A DNA stretch of 50,200 nucleotides from positions 1 through 50,200 of the forward strand of contig JAAAPI010000053.1 of the NCBI GenBank assembly GCA_009908325.1, in the 5' to 3' direction. Positions 1 through 8,569 of this stretch are shown here, in pieces. Within the stretch, counting starts at the first letter, position 1; the number at the start of each line of letters is the position of its first letter. The notes below the pieces were generated by a model. It did no database searches. It was not told the DNA's origin and was given only the letters and a program-made list of their open reading frames with translations. Position numbers and translations under genes: made by a program. The DNA is from Verrucomicrobiota bacterium (GTDB lineage: Bacteria > Verrucomicrobiota > Verrucomicrobiia > Opitutales > Coraliomargaritaceae).

Positions 1-1
1 G

Positions 2-467
2 CGGGCCACGCACAAGGGCGGCCTGCGCATCCTCGAGGCCGTCGAGGCGGTCAACGCCCTGCAGAAGCAGCTGCTGTTCAACAAGATCGTGCGCCGCTTC
101 GGCGAAGACCTGGGCGGCCGCCACTTCGCCCTGTGGGGCCTGGCCTTCAAGCCCAACACCGACGACATGCGCGAAGCCGCCAGCCTGCCGCTGATCAACG
201 GCCTGCTCGACAACGGCGCGACCATCACCGCCTACGACCCGGCCGCCATGGACGAAGCCCGCAAGGTCATCGGCCCCCGCCAGGGCCTCGACTACGCCGA
301 AGGCCCCATGCGTGCCCTCAAAGACCGAGCTGAAAACCCCAGTCATCTTCGACGGCCGCAACCTCTACGACCCCGAACAGATGACCGAAGCACAAATAGA
401 ACACCACCCCATAGGCCGCCCCAGCACCACCAGGCCAGCCGAAGGGGCCAAAATCAAAGCAGTGTAG
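2..467 (+). pseudogene. ugd: Remnant of UDP-glucose 6-dehydrogenase (C-terminal part, deleted and frameshifted)
   Basis: The reading frame from base 2 enters from outside the window and encodes the C-terminal part of a UDP-glucose/GDP-mannose dehydrogenase; the stretch ALWGLAFKPNTDDMREA is diagnostic of the family. After EGPMRAL (near base 320) the frame is lost, but the expected C-terminal end (TPVIFDGRNLYDPEQ) reappears in a different frame, base 3 register, and ends at TAG 465-467. The segment that normally lies between (the ADALVIxTEW region, roughly 25-35 residues) is missing. What is seen is therefore an internal deletion plus a frame change. An intact enzyme would oxidise UDP-glucose to UDP-glucuronate for surface polysaccharide. 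An assembly error is the main alternative. Confidence 0.8.
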
Positions 468-743
468 TCCCGGACGCAGCGAAGCGGAGATCCGGGACCT
501 TCCAACCGAAGGCACCAAATACACCTGTAGTCCCGGACTTGATCCGGGACCTTCAACCTAAAGGCACCAAACACACCTGTAGTCCCGGACGCAGCGAAGC
601 GGAGATCCGGGACCTTGAACCTAAAGGCACCAAACACACCTGTAGCCCCGGACTAGATCCGGGACCTTACACCTACAGGCACCAAATACACCTGTAGTCC
701 CGGACTAGATCCGGGACCTTCCAACAGAAGGCACCAAACCACA
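463..743. repeat. Tandem array of five palindromic repeat units
   Basis: Five adjacent imperfect units start at 463, 526, 578, 641 and 693, with lengths of about 63, 52, 63, 52 and 51 bases. Each opens with TGTAGTCCCGGAC and contains GATCCGGGACC, so every unit holds an inverted repeat built on GTCCCGG/CCGGGAC. Each closes with a version of AAGGCACCAAAnACACC. The two long units carry an 11-base insertion (GCAGCGAAGCG) in the palindrome loop. Units follow each other without unique spacers. The array begins at the stop codon of the ugd remnant and may have been involved in its decay. Confidence 0.9.
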
Positions 744-780
744 CGGCAAAGCCGCAGGCGAGCCGAAGAAAAAGGGTTTT

Positions 781-808
781 CCTGAAACCTGAACCCTGAA
801 ACCTGAAC
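781..808. repeat. Heptamer repeat, four copies (CCTGAAA/CCTGAAC alternating)
   Basis: Four head-to-tail 7-base units, alternating CCTGAAA and CCTGAAC, lie 16 bases before the ATG of the sulfate-activation gene. The same heptamer makes a longer tract downstream of that gene (2595-2671), so the gene is bracketed by the same microsatellite family. Confidence 0.9.
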
Positions 809-824
809 CCTTGTTTCAAAACGC

Positions 825-2510
825 ATGAACGAACAAACCAACCAACGAACAAACGCACCGACGCCAACAGCAGCCCCAACGCACGACGTCGACCTGGCCC
901 CAAGGCACCTGTGCGACCTCGAACTGCTGACCAACGGCGGCTTCGCCCCCCTATCCGGCTTCCTGGGCGAAAAGGACTACGAATCCGTCCTGACGCAGAT
1001 GCGCCTGAAAACCGGCGCCCTCTGGCCCATGCCCATCACCCTGGACATCCCGGAAACCCTGGCAAAGCCCCTGGACAACGGCGAAACCCTGGGCCTGAGA
1101 GACCCCGAGGGCGTCCTGCTGGCCACTCTCAAGGTCGAAGACATCTGGCAACCCGACCGCCAGGCCGAGGCCGAAGCCGTCTTCGGCACCACCGACACGA
1201 ACCACCCCGGCGTCGCCCGCCTGCTCGAGCGCACGCACCCCTACTACGTCGGCGGCGAAGTCACCCTGGTCCAGGCCCCGATCCACTACGACTTCGTGCA
1301 CCTGCGCCACACCCCCGAAGAACTCAAGGCGCAGTTCAAAAAGCAAGGCTGGGAACGCGTCGTCGCCTTCCAGACGCGCAACCCGATGCACCGTGTCCAC
1401 CAGGAACTGACCTTCCGCGCCGCACGCGAGGTGGAAGCCAACCTGCTCATCCACCCGGTCGTGGGCCGCACCCAGCCCAACGACATCAACCACTTCACCC
1501 GGGTGCGGTGCTACGAACACATCCTGGCGCGCTACCCCGAGCAGACCACTGCCCTGTCGCTGCTCAACCTGGCCATGCGCATGGCCGGCCCGCGCGAGGC
1601 CCTGTGGCACGCGCTGATCCGTGCCAACCACGGCTGCACGCACTTCATCGTCGGCCGCGACCACGCCGGCCCGCGCAACCCGAGAACGGGAGACGGCTAC
1701 TACGGCCCCTACGACGCCCAGGAACTCATCCAGCAGCACGAGAAAGAGACCGGCATCACCATGGTCCCCTTCCGTGAGATGAAGTACGTCGAGAGCAAGG
1801 CACAGTACCTGCCGGTCGACGAAATCGGCCCCGACGACCAGGTCCGCGAGATCTCCGGCACCGAAGTGCGCCGCCGCCTCACCGAAGGCCTCGACATCCC
1901 CGAGTGGTTCAGCTACCCGGAAGTCGTCAAGGAACTGCGCCGCACGCACCCGCCGAAGGCCCAGCAAGGCTTCACCGTGTTCTTCACCGGCCTGTCGGGC
2001 TCGGGCAAGTCCACCCTGGCCAATGCACTACAGGTCAAACTGATGGAACTGGGCGGCCGCCAGATCACCCTGCTCGACGGCGACATCGTCCGCAAGAACC
2101 TCTCGAGCGAACTGGGCTTCTCGAAGGAACACCGCAACCTCAACATCCTGCGCATCGGCTTCGTCGCCAGCGAGATCACCAAGAACGGCGGCATCGCCCT
2201 GTGCGCCCCGATCGCGCCATACACCGCCACCCGACGCGAAGTGCGCGACATGATCCAACCGCACGGCGGCTTCATCGAGATTCACGTATCGACACCGCTG
2301 GAGGTCTGCGAACAGCGCGACCGCAAGGGCCTTTATAGGAAAGCCCGCGAAGGCATCATCAAGGAGTTCACGGGCATCTCCGACCCCTACGAGGAGCCAG
2401 AGACCCCGGAACTGCGCATCGACACGACCGAATATGAAGCCGACAAGGCCGTGCAACAGATCTTGTTGAAGCTAGAGCACCTGGGCTACCTGGCCGGCGA
2501 ACCCCAATAG
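825..2510 (+). CDS. Bifunctional sulfate adenylyltransferase / adenylylsulfate kinase
   Basis: This cytoplasmic enzyme makes PAPS from sulfate in two steps: ATP plus sulfate gives APS, then APS is phosphorylated. The N-terminal ATP sulfurylase domain (about residues 20-375) carries QTRNPMHRVH (183-192) and GRDHAGP (277-283), the nucleotide-binding motifs of the homo-oligomeric Sat type. The C-terminal APS kinase domain (about 380-561) has the P-loop GLSGSGKST (389-397). The 561-residue length fits a full Sat-CysC fusion. The ATG at 825 opens a Thr/Asn/Gln-rich leader that is probably disordered. Two sulfotransferase genes lie downstream (10772 and 14737), so a role in sulfating the surface polysaccharide is likely; assimilatory sulfur metabolism is the other possibility. 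Confidence 0.95.
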   Translation: MNEQTNQRTNAPTPTAAPTHDVDLAPRHLCDLELLTNGGFAPLSGFLGEKDYESVLTQMRLKTGALWPMPITLDIPETLAKPLDNGETLGLRDPEGVLLATLKVEDIWQPDRQAEAEAVFGTTDTNHPGVARLLERTHPYYVGGEVTLVQAPIHYDFVHLRHTPEELKAQFKKQGWERVVAFQTRNPMHRVHQELTFRAAREVEANLLIHPVVGRTQPNDINHFTRVRCYEHILARYPEQTTALSLLNLAMRMAGPREALWHALIRANHGCTHFIVGRDHAGPRNPRTGDGYYGPYDAQELIQQHEKETGITMVPFREMKYVESKAQYLPVDEIGPDDQVREISGTEVRRRLTEGLDIPEWFSYPEVVKELRRTHPPKAQQGFTVFFTGLSGSGKSTLANALQVKLMELGGRQITLLDGDIVRKNLSSELGFSKEHRNLNILRIGFVASEITKNGGIALCAPIAPYTATRREVRDMIQPHGGFIEIHVSTPLEVCEQRDRKGLYRKAREGIIKEFTGISDPYEEPETPELRIDTTEYEADKAVQQILLKLEHLGYLAGEPQ

Positions 2511-2549
2511 GATCCGGCCGCAATACCTGAATTAGGCAACAGTGGTTTC

Positions 2550-2671
2550 CCTGAATCCGGAAACCGGAAACCGTAAACCGTTGTTCTCGCTTTTCCTGAA
2601 CCCTGAACCCTGAACCCTGAACCCTGAACCCTGAACCCTGAACCCTGAACCCTGAAACCTGAAACCTGAAC
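2550..2671. repeat. Heptamer tandem repeat: degenerate part plus 11 units of CCTGAAC
   Basis: A tract with 7-base period fills the gap between the sulfate-activation gene and the ABC transporter. Bases 2550-2577 hold four diverged units (CCTGAAT, CCGGAAA twice, CCGTAAA). Bases 2595-2671 hold eleven units: eight CCTGAAC, two CCTGAAA and a final CCTGAAC. The tract ends 11 bases before the TTG start of the transporter gene, where leader and ribosome-binding sequence would normally lie. Confidence 0.95.
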
Positions 2672-2682
2672 CCTTTTTCCTC

Positions 2683-4488
2683 TTGAGCTCAACGCAAGAA
2701 AAGTCGGCCCGCGAGCTATTCGGCAAGTTCCTTGCCCACCTGGAACCACGCCGCCGCAAGCAACTAGCGCTCCTGCTATTGCTCATGCTCATCGGCTCGT
2801 TGGCCGAAATCGTGACGATCGGTGCCGTGGTCCCCTTCATTTCTCTGATGGCTCGCCCGGAGATGGCCGCGGACTATCCGCTGCTGCAAACGCTGTTTTC
2901 GCAGCTTGGCTGGCGGAATCCCGACTCGCTGGTCCTGCCCATGGTCATCACGTTCATTGGCATCGTCGCGGCGGCAACCGGCATCCGTCTGCTACTGATC
3001 TATGCCAGCAACAAGCTGGTCTTCGCCATCGGCCACGATATCGGCGTCAAACTCTATCGCGTGGTATTGCAGCAGCCCTACGCCTTCCACATTACACAGA
3101 ACACAAGCGACGTCATCGGCAACGTCAACAAGGTTCAGATTCTTCTTGGGGCCTTTCTCAAACCGGCCATGGAAGGCATCACCGCCGTCATCCTGAGCGT
3201 TGCCATTCTCACCGCGCTCATGCTAGTCGACGCCGTAACCGCCCTCACAGCCGGCCTGCTGTTCGCCGCCATCTACCTCGTCGTCATACGCCTGTTCCGC
3301 GCCCGGCTAAAGCGCAACAGCAAGATCATTGCGTCGACGCAAAGCACGAGGATTCGCTCCGTACAGGAAGGCCTTGGCGGCATACGCGATGTCATTCTCG
3401 ACGCCAATCAGGCGCATTACGCCGGCGAGTTCGCCCGCTTCGACGCTCAGTTTCGCAAAGCCCAGGCGGCAAACGCGTTTCTGGGCCAGGCGCCGCGTTT
3501 CCTGGTCGAGGCCATCGGAGTATCCCTGATCGTTGCGCTGGCTTACGCCCTATCCCTCCAGCCCGGGGGGCTGGTCGCCGCCCTGCCCACGCTCGCAGCA
3601 CTTGCCCTGGGCGCACAGCGACTGCTACCGCTGGTTCAAAAGATCTACCAGGCCTGGGCACAATATACGGGCAACTTCAACGTATTCGAGGACGTTCTGG
3701 CTTCACTCGACCTGCCGGTCACGGAAATCCCTGTACTCACGACGGAGCCGCTGCCGTTCAAACGTGGAATTCAACTCGAGGAGGTCCATTTCCGCTATGT
3801 CGAAAGCGAGCCGGAAGTGCTCCGCGACATCAACCTAGATATCCCCAAGGGCAGCCGTGTCGGCATCGTCGGTAAGACCGGCAGCGGCAAGTCCACGCTT
3901 ATGGATATCCTTATGGGCCTGCTGGAACCGACCAGCGGACGAATTTTGGTGGACGGTACGCCCATCGACCCGGAGAACCGCGATCGGTGGCGAAAGCGAA
4001 TTGCTCACGTCCCCCAACATATTTACCTTTCCGACGCTTCGATAACCGAGAACATTGCCCTCGGCATCGGCCCGGAAAAGATCAATGCCAACTACGTGCA
4101 CAGGGCCGCGCAGCAAGCCCAGATTGCAGAATTCATCGAATCGCACCGCCAAGGATACGACACGCGGGTCGGCGAGCGCGGGGTCCAGCTTTCGGGGGGG
4201 CAACGGCAACGCATCGGCATCGCGCGCGCCCTGTATAAGGATGCCGATGTTCTCGTATTCGATGAAGCGAGCAGCGCACTCGACACCGACACGGAAACGG
4301 CCGTCATGCATGCTGTCGAACAGCTCGACCCGAATCTGACCCTCTTCATCATCGCCCACCGCGTCCAGACATTGCGCAAATGCGATCTGATCCTGCGGCT
4401 CGAAGACGGCCAGGTAATTGCCACCGGGAGCTATAAAGGCGTCGTCGGAAACGAGGCCATACCGATTGCTGACAAAATTCAGAAGTGA
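2683..4488 (+). CDS. ABC transporter, fused membrane and ATPase domains (PglK/MsbA-like flippase)
   Basis: The 601-residue protein is an exporter half-transporter. Its N-terminal membrane domain has about six hydrophobic helices (the first around LALLLLLMLIG, residues 28-38). The C-terminal ATPase domain has Walker A GKTGSGKST (397-405), signature LSGGQ (503-507) and Walker B DVLVFDEASSALD. The architecture matches PglK-type flippases, which move lipid-linked oligosaccharides across the inner membrane; the polysaccharide genes downstream support that role. The start is a TTG at 2683 (no ATG upstream in frame) directly after a heptamer repeat, and no clear Shine-Dalgarno is visible. The actual substrate cannot be read from sequence. 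Confidence 0.85.
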   Translation: MSSTQEKSARELFGKFLAHLEPRRRKQLALLLLLMLIGSLAEIVTIGAVVPFISLMARPEMAADYPLLQTLFSQLGWRNPDSLVLPMVITFIGIVAAATGIRLLLIYASNKLVFAIGHDIGVKLYRVVLQQPYAFHITQNTSDVIGNVNKVQILLGAFLKPAMEGITAVILSVAILTALMLVDAVTALTAGLLFAAIYLVVIRLFRARLKRNSKIIASTQSTRIRSVQEGLGGIRDVILDANQAHYAGEFARFDAQFRKAQAANAFLGQAPRFLVEAIGVSLIVALAYALSLQPGGLVAALPTLAALALGAQRLLPLVQKIYQAWAQYTGNFNVFEDVLASLDLPVTEIPVLTTEPLPFKRGIQLEEVHFRYVESEPEVLRDINLDIPKGSRVGIVGKTGSGKSTLMDILMGLLEPTSGRILVDGTPIDPENRDRWRKRIAHVPQHIYLSDASITENIALGIGPEKINANYVHRAAQQAQIAEFIESHRQGYDTRVGERGVQLSGGQRQRIGIARALYKDADVLVFDEASSALDTDTETAVMHAVEQLDPNLTLFIIAHRVQTLRKCDLILRLEDGQVIATGSYKGVVGNEAIPIADKIQK

Positions 4489-4834
4489 GAAGAAACCATC
4501 TTAAAGGAACGGCCCCACTTGACAATAGGTGAACCCAGACTGTCCGTACTGCCGTCGACCACAAGGAGCTCTAATTGATGCTGGCGAAACACTCCACACG
4601 GAAGGCATGCTCCCAATTAAGGGGACTCCAAACTACACTGTTACACTTACATCAGTTTCCCAGTGGGATATCAAGGTTAGACTCTGTTGGAAAGGCGAAA
4701 CAATGTGATATGCCGCAACCCGTCGAAAAGGCGGTGACCTCGGAGCCTTTGGTTTCGGTATTTCTGCGGACCAAAGAATATCGGCCGGATACCGGGCACT
4801 CCGAAAGACCTCAGCAGGCAGCCGGCGAAGTGCT
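4489..4834. other. Intergenic stretch before the nonulosonate genes
   Basis: This 346-base gap holds no convincing gene. An open frame at 4575-4838 encodes a composition with no family resemblance. A TTGACA sits at 4519-4524 but has no acceptable -10 at 16-18 bases. The GC content drops here compared with the upstream genes, marking the left edge of the lower-GC block. Confidence 0.5.
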
Positions 4835-5539
4835 GTGAAAGTACTCGCCCTCATCCCCGCGCGTGGTGGCTCCAAAGGGATTCCTCGAAAAAACGTCAGA
4901 CCCCTAGCCGGAAAACCACTAATAGGATGGACCATCGAAGCGGCAAAGAATGCCGACTGTATAAACCGTGTTATCGTCAGCACCGATGATCCGGAAATCG
5001 CGTCGGTTGCTCAAGACCTCGGTGCTGAAATCCCGTTCATGCGCCCGCCACAACTCGCGACGGACCACGCGCCGGGCATCGCTCCTGTACTTCATGCCAT
5101 AGAAGAACTGCCTAGGTTTGACTGGTTGCTACTTTTGCAGCCAACCTCTCCACTGCGCACGAGTCAGGATATCGACGGCATTTTTGAGTTTTGTATGTTG
5201 CGCAATGCGCTATCAGCCGTTTCTATCTGCGAGACAGCGAAACATCCATATTGGATGTACCACTTAGACAAATCTGATCAGCTCCGGTCGATTCTTCCCG
5301 ATGCACCAGAGATCACTAACCGACAGGACCTCCCGCGTGCCTTTTGTTTAAATGGAGCTCTTTACCTCGCGCAAACAGATTGGATTGTCCAAAATCGCAA
5401 ACTGATTGGACCGTCAACGCTTGGGTACCTCATGCCGACTGAGCGCTCCGCAGACTTGGATACTGAATTCGATTGGTATCTGGCTGAGCAACTTATTCAG
5501 AAGCAAGAAACATTGCAGAACCGCCAATGTGACTATTGA
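4835..5539 (+). CDS. CMP-nonulosonate (sialate/legionaminate) cytidylyltransferase
   Basis: The 234-residue protein activates a nonulosonic acid with CTP to the CMP-sugar used by sialyltransferase-type enzymes. The N-terminal nucleotide-binding signature ARGGSKGIPRKN (residues 9-20) and the LLLLQPTSPLR motif identify the NeuA/LegF/PseF family, and the length is typical for single-domain members. The start is GTG at 4835. It leads a tight block of NeuD-, NeuB- and NeuC-like genes on the same strand, which gives the pathway. Sequence alone does not decide between Neu5Ac and legionaminic acid; a LegC-type aminotransferase elsewhere in the window (41728) points to the latter. Confidence 0.9.
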   Translation: MKVLALIPARGGSKGIPRKNVRPLAGKPLIGWTIEAAKNADCINRVIVSTDDPEIASVAQDLGAEIPFMRPPQLATDHAPGIAPVLHAIEELPRFDWLLLLQPTSPLRTSQDIDGIFEFCMLRNALSAVSICETAKHPYWMYHLDKSDQLRSILPDAPEITNRQDLPRAFCLNGALYLAQTDWIVQNRKLIGPSTLGYLMPTERSADLDTEFDWYLAEQLIQKQETLQNRQCDY

Positions 5540-5605
5540 GCGCTGACCCAACTAGGCATTAAAGGGAGCACGATCGTAGTGCCGATGCGCCTTAGCGTCT
5601 AGGTT

Positions 5606-6283
5606 ATGAGAAATAGAAAACTTCGGGAGAATATCTGTGTCGTGGGTGCTGGCGGACAAGCTCGGGTAGTCTGCAGCATACTTTTGGCGCAAGGATATTT
5701 TAATGTTGTCGCAACCATTGACATCGAACCACCTGAGAAACCCAGCACAATATTCGGAATCCCAATTATCGGGGGCGATGACTCGCTTCGTCATCTTGCC
5801 AAAACGGGAACCCGTCTAGGAATAGTAGCAATTGGCAACAACGCAATTCGGCGGGCTAAGTACTACAATCTATTGGAAGTTGGCCTCAAAGCGGAAAACG
5901 CCATACATCCTTCGTCACATGTCTCAAAAAGCGCTGGTCTCCAAGACGGGATAACCATAGCGCCGGGGGCCATTGTCACAACGGACGTGTTTTTGGGTGC
6001 CAATTCGATTATTAATTCTGGCGCCGTCATCGAGCACGGAAGCTCGGTAGGGAAGCATTCCCATATCGCACCTGGCGCCGTCGTTGCTGGAGAAGTTACA
6101 ATCGGTGAAGGTGCCTTTGTAGGAATCGGAGCAGTGTTGAAAGAGCGTATAAGTATTGGCACAGGCGCAATTATCGGTGCAGGATCTGTGATTTTGGAAG
6201 ACGTACCTGACAATGCGCTAGTAGTTGGGGCTCCTGGAAAAATTATTCGATTCAATTCTACACCGCATGCAACAAAGAAATAG
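5606..6283 (+). CDS. NeuD/PglD-type hexapeptide acyltransferase
   Basis: The 225-residue protein has an N-terminal Rossmann-like sugar-binding part with GAGGQAR (14-20) and a C-terminal left-handed beta-helix of hexapeptide repeats (for example ITIAPGAIVTTDVFLGANS and HIAPGAVVAGEVTIGEGAFVG). This is the NeuD/PglD/PerB family, which transfers acetyl from acetyl-CoA to an O of sialic acid or to the amino group of a UDP-4-amino sugar. Lying between the CMP-synthetase and NeuB, it could O-acetylate the nonulosonate or act as the LegH step of legionaminate synthesis. A 66-base gap separates it from the upstream gene; the start is ATG 5606. Confidence 0.88.
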   Translation: MRNRKLRENICVVGAGGQARVVCSILLAQGYFNVVATIDIEPPEKPSTIFGIPIIGGDDSLRHLAKTGTRLGIVAIGNNAIRRAKYYNLLEVGLKAENAIHPSSHVSKSAGLQDGITIAPGAIVTTDVFLGANSIINSGAVIEHGSSVGKHSHIAPGAVVAGEVTIGEGAFVGIGAVLKERISIGTGAIIGAGSVILEDVPDNALVVGAPGKIIRFNSTPHATKK

Positions 6284-6294
6284 AATTTTTAATA

Positions 6295-7308
6295 GTGCGT
6301 GATTCCAGCGTTGTTTCAATAATTGCAGAAGCCGGCGTTAACCACAATGGCGATTTCGACCTTGCGAAGCGACTCGTTAATGTCGCGGCCGAGGCGGGAG
6401 CTGACTTGGTCAAGTTTCAAACCTTCTCTGCTAAACAGATCGCAACTCAAAGGGCACCAAAGGCTGAGTATCAGACACGCACGACCGATCACAGCCAGTC
6501 TCAATTCAACATGCTTCAGAAGCTGGAACTTTCCAATGAGATGCACCACGCGCTCATTGCTTACTGCCAAAAATGCGGCATAGGCTTCCTTTCCACGGCA
6601 TTCGACATTGCCAGTCTGGACTTTTTGGCATCGATCGGTCCGGACAGGTTCAAGATCCCGTCTGGGGAAATTACCAACCTGCCGTACTTGCGCCATGTCG
6701 GCGCCTTCGGCAAGCCGGTTGTCCTTTCCACTGGAATGGCAACACTAGGGGAAATCGAGGATGCGATCGAAGCGCTGGAAGCTGCGGGCACGCCGCGGGC
6801 GCGGATCACTGTCCTGCACTGCAATACCGAATACCCAACGCCGATGTCAGACGTTAACCTGCGCGCCATGTGCAACATCCAAAAGGCTTTTGGCGTATCG
6901 GTCGGCTACTCAGACCATACGGAGGGCATCGAAGTCCCCGTAGCCGCCGTGGCGCTCGGTGCGACAATTATCGAAAAGCATCTGACCCTAGATCGCAACA
7001 TGCCGGGTCCCGACCACAAAGCCAGCCTCGAACCCGACCAATTCAAGGCCATGGTAAGCGCGATCCGTAACATCGAGCAGGCGCTTGGCGACGGCATCAA
7101 GCGTCCGAGCGCGAGTGAGGCCAAGAACAAGACTATCGCCCGGAAGTCTTTAGTGGCAGCCAGGCCGATTCGGGCTGGGGAGCCTTTCACAGCAGAAAAC
7201 GTCGCTGTCAAACGCCCCGGCAGCGGCCTCTCGCCGATGCGTTGGGATGAGCTTATCGGACGTATTGCAAGCCGCGACTTTGCCGCCGACGAGTTAATCG
7301 AGATTTGA
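6295..7308 (+). CDS. neuB: Nonulosonate synthase (NeuB/LegI family)
   Basis: This 337-residue enzyme condenses phosphoenolpyruvate with an N-acetylated hexosamine to form a nine-carbon nonulosonic acid. The TIM-barrel domain shows EAGVNHNGDFDLAKRL (about 12-27), KFQTF, STGMAT and LHCNTEYPTP, and the C-terminal 60 residues form the SAF (antifreeze-like) domain found in NeuB-type synthases. The start is GTG at 6295, 11 bases after the acyltransferase stop, and the stop overlaps the start of the next gene, so the four genes are one transcription unit. The substrate (ManNAc or a 2,4-diacetamido-6-deoxy sugar) is not decided by the motifs I can see. Confidence 0.93.
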   Translation: MRDSSVVSIIAEAGVNHNGDFDLAKRLVNVAAEAGADLVKFQTFSAKQIATQRAPKAEYQTRTTDHSQSQFNMLQKLELSNEMHHALIAYCQKCGIGFLSTAFDIASLDFLASIGPDRFKIPSGEITNLPYLRHVGAFGKPVVLSTGMATLGEIEDAIEALEAAGTPRARITVLHCNTEYPTPMSDVNLRAMCNIQKAFGVSVGYSDHTEGIEVPVAAVALGATIIEKHLTLDRNMPGPDHKASLEPDQFKAMVSAIRNIEQALGDGIKRPSASEAKNKTIARKSLVAARPIRAGEPFTAENVAVKRPGSGLSPMRWDELIGRIASRDFAADELIEI

Positions 7309-8465
7309 AGAAGGTCTGCATTGTTACCGGCACCCGCGCGGAGTATGGTTTGCTGCGCTGGGTCATCGAAGGGGCCCGTCTATCGCCCGCGCTGGAGTTA
7401 CAACTAATCGCAACCGGCATGCATCTGTCGCCCGAGTTCGGAATGACCGTGGAAGCGATTGAAGCCGATGGCTTTCAGGTCGATCGCAAGGTCGAGATGC
7501 TGCTAAGTTCGGATACGGCCGTTGGCGTGACCAAGTCGATGGGCGTCGGCATGATAGGCTTCGCCGACGCGCTGTTTGAATTGCAGCCCGACCTGATGCT
7601 TATTCTGGGCGATCGCTATGAGATTTTCGCTGCTGCCGCAGCGGCCACGATCGCTGGTGTGCCAATTGCGCACCTTCATGGTGGCGAGACAACCCAGGGC
7701 GCATTCGATGAATCGATCCGCCACAGCATCACAAAGATGTCGCACCTGCACTTTGTCGCAGCAGACGAATACCGGCGTCGAGTTATACAGCTTGGTGAAC
7801 AGCCGGATCGCGTATTTAATGTCGGCGGGCTGGGGATCGACAGCATCTTGCGCCTGAATTTGCTCAACCGGAATGACTTGGAAACCGCCCTAGGCTTTAA
7901 CCTGGCATCCCGTAACCTGATGATTACCTTTCATCCCGTGACACTAGAGCGTGGTACCAGCGAAAACCAGATGGAAGAACTTCTTGCGGCCTTGGCGGAG
8001 CTGAACGATACAGGACTTATTTTCACCATGCCTAACGCGGATACCCAGGGACGCGTGTTATTCAAGCAGATCGAAGATTTTTGCACGCGTAACCCGCGAG
8101 CACGCGCGTACACGTCTCTTGGGCAACTCAGATATCTCTCCTGCATCAAGCATTTCGACGGCGTAGTCGGTAATTCATCCAGCGGACTAGTTGAGGCTCC
8201 GAGTTTCAAGAAGGGAACCGTTAACATCGGCGACCGCCAGCAGGGGCGGCTACAAGCTGAAAGCGTAATAAACTGCGCGCCCGACCGAAAGTCGATCAGC
8301 TCCGCCCTCAATCAGCTTTTTTCGGCGCAATTTCAAGATCACCTCGACATAACACAAAACCCCTATGGCGACGGTGGTGCAAGCGACGCCATCATTGCCG
8401 TTCTAGAGAAGTCGAGTCTGGATGGCATTTTGAAAAAGAAATTTCACGATTTACCGCAACGATGA
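7305..8465 (+). CDS. neuC: Hydrolysing UDP-GlcNAc-type 2-epimerase (NeuC/LegG family)
   Basis: The 386-residue protein releases UDP while epimerising C2 of a UDP-HexNAc (UDP-GlcNAc to ManNAc, or the bacillosamine analogue to 6-deoxy-mannosamine). Family landmarks are CIVTGTRAEYGLL at the N-terminus, HLHGGETTQGAFDESIRHSITKMSHLHF in the middle, TFHPVTLE and VVGNSSSGLVEAPSF. The start is TTG at 7305, overlapping the neuB stop by four bases, which implies translational coupling. It supplies the precursor for NeuB. It is the last gene before an insertion-sequence remnant, and no terminator is obvious after it. Confidence 0.93.
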   Translation: MKKVCIVTGTRAEYGLLRWVIEGARLSPALELQLIATGMHLSPEFGMTVEAIEADGFQVDRKVEMLLSSDTAVGVTKSMGVGMIGFADALFELQPDLMLILGDRYEIFAAAAAATIAGVPIAHLHGGETTQGAFDESIRHSITKMSHLHFVAADEYRRRVIQLGEQPDRVFNVGGLGIDSILRLNLLNRNDLETALGFNLASRNLMITFHPVTLERGTSENQMEELLAALAELNDTGLIFTMPNADTQGRVLFKQIEDFCTRNPRARAYTSLGQLRYLSCIKHFDGVVGNSSSGLVEAPSFKKGTVNIGDRQQGRLQAESVINCAPDRKSISSALNQLFSAQFQDHLDITQNPYGDGGASDAIIAVLEKSSLDGILKKKFHDLPQR

Positions 8466-8569
8466 TTCAGCAAGCAGATTTCTTAGGAAAAATTCGAACG
8501 ACGCCAGATTCCTAGAAGAATCTACGTGCTCTTACAAAAGTCGACATTTGGGTTCGATCCTGCTTCCGT

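Noticed and set aside
463-743. CRISPR array
   Set aside because: The repeat units are adjacent with no unique spacers, vary in length and are palindromic; no cas gene is nearby.
951-1967. Long minus-strand frame (338 codons) opposite the sulfate-activation gene
   Set aside because: It is a shadow of a strongly supported plus-strand gene in high-GC DNA; its product resembles no family.
4575-4838. 87-codon frame before the CMP-nonulosonate synthetase
   Set aside because: No ribosome-binding site, no family resemblance, and it overlaps the start of the next gene.
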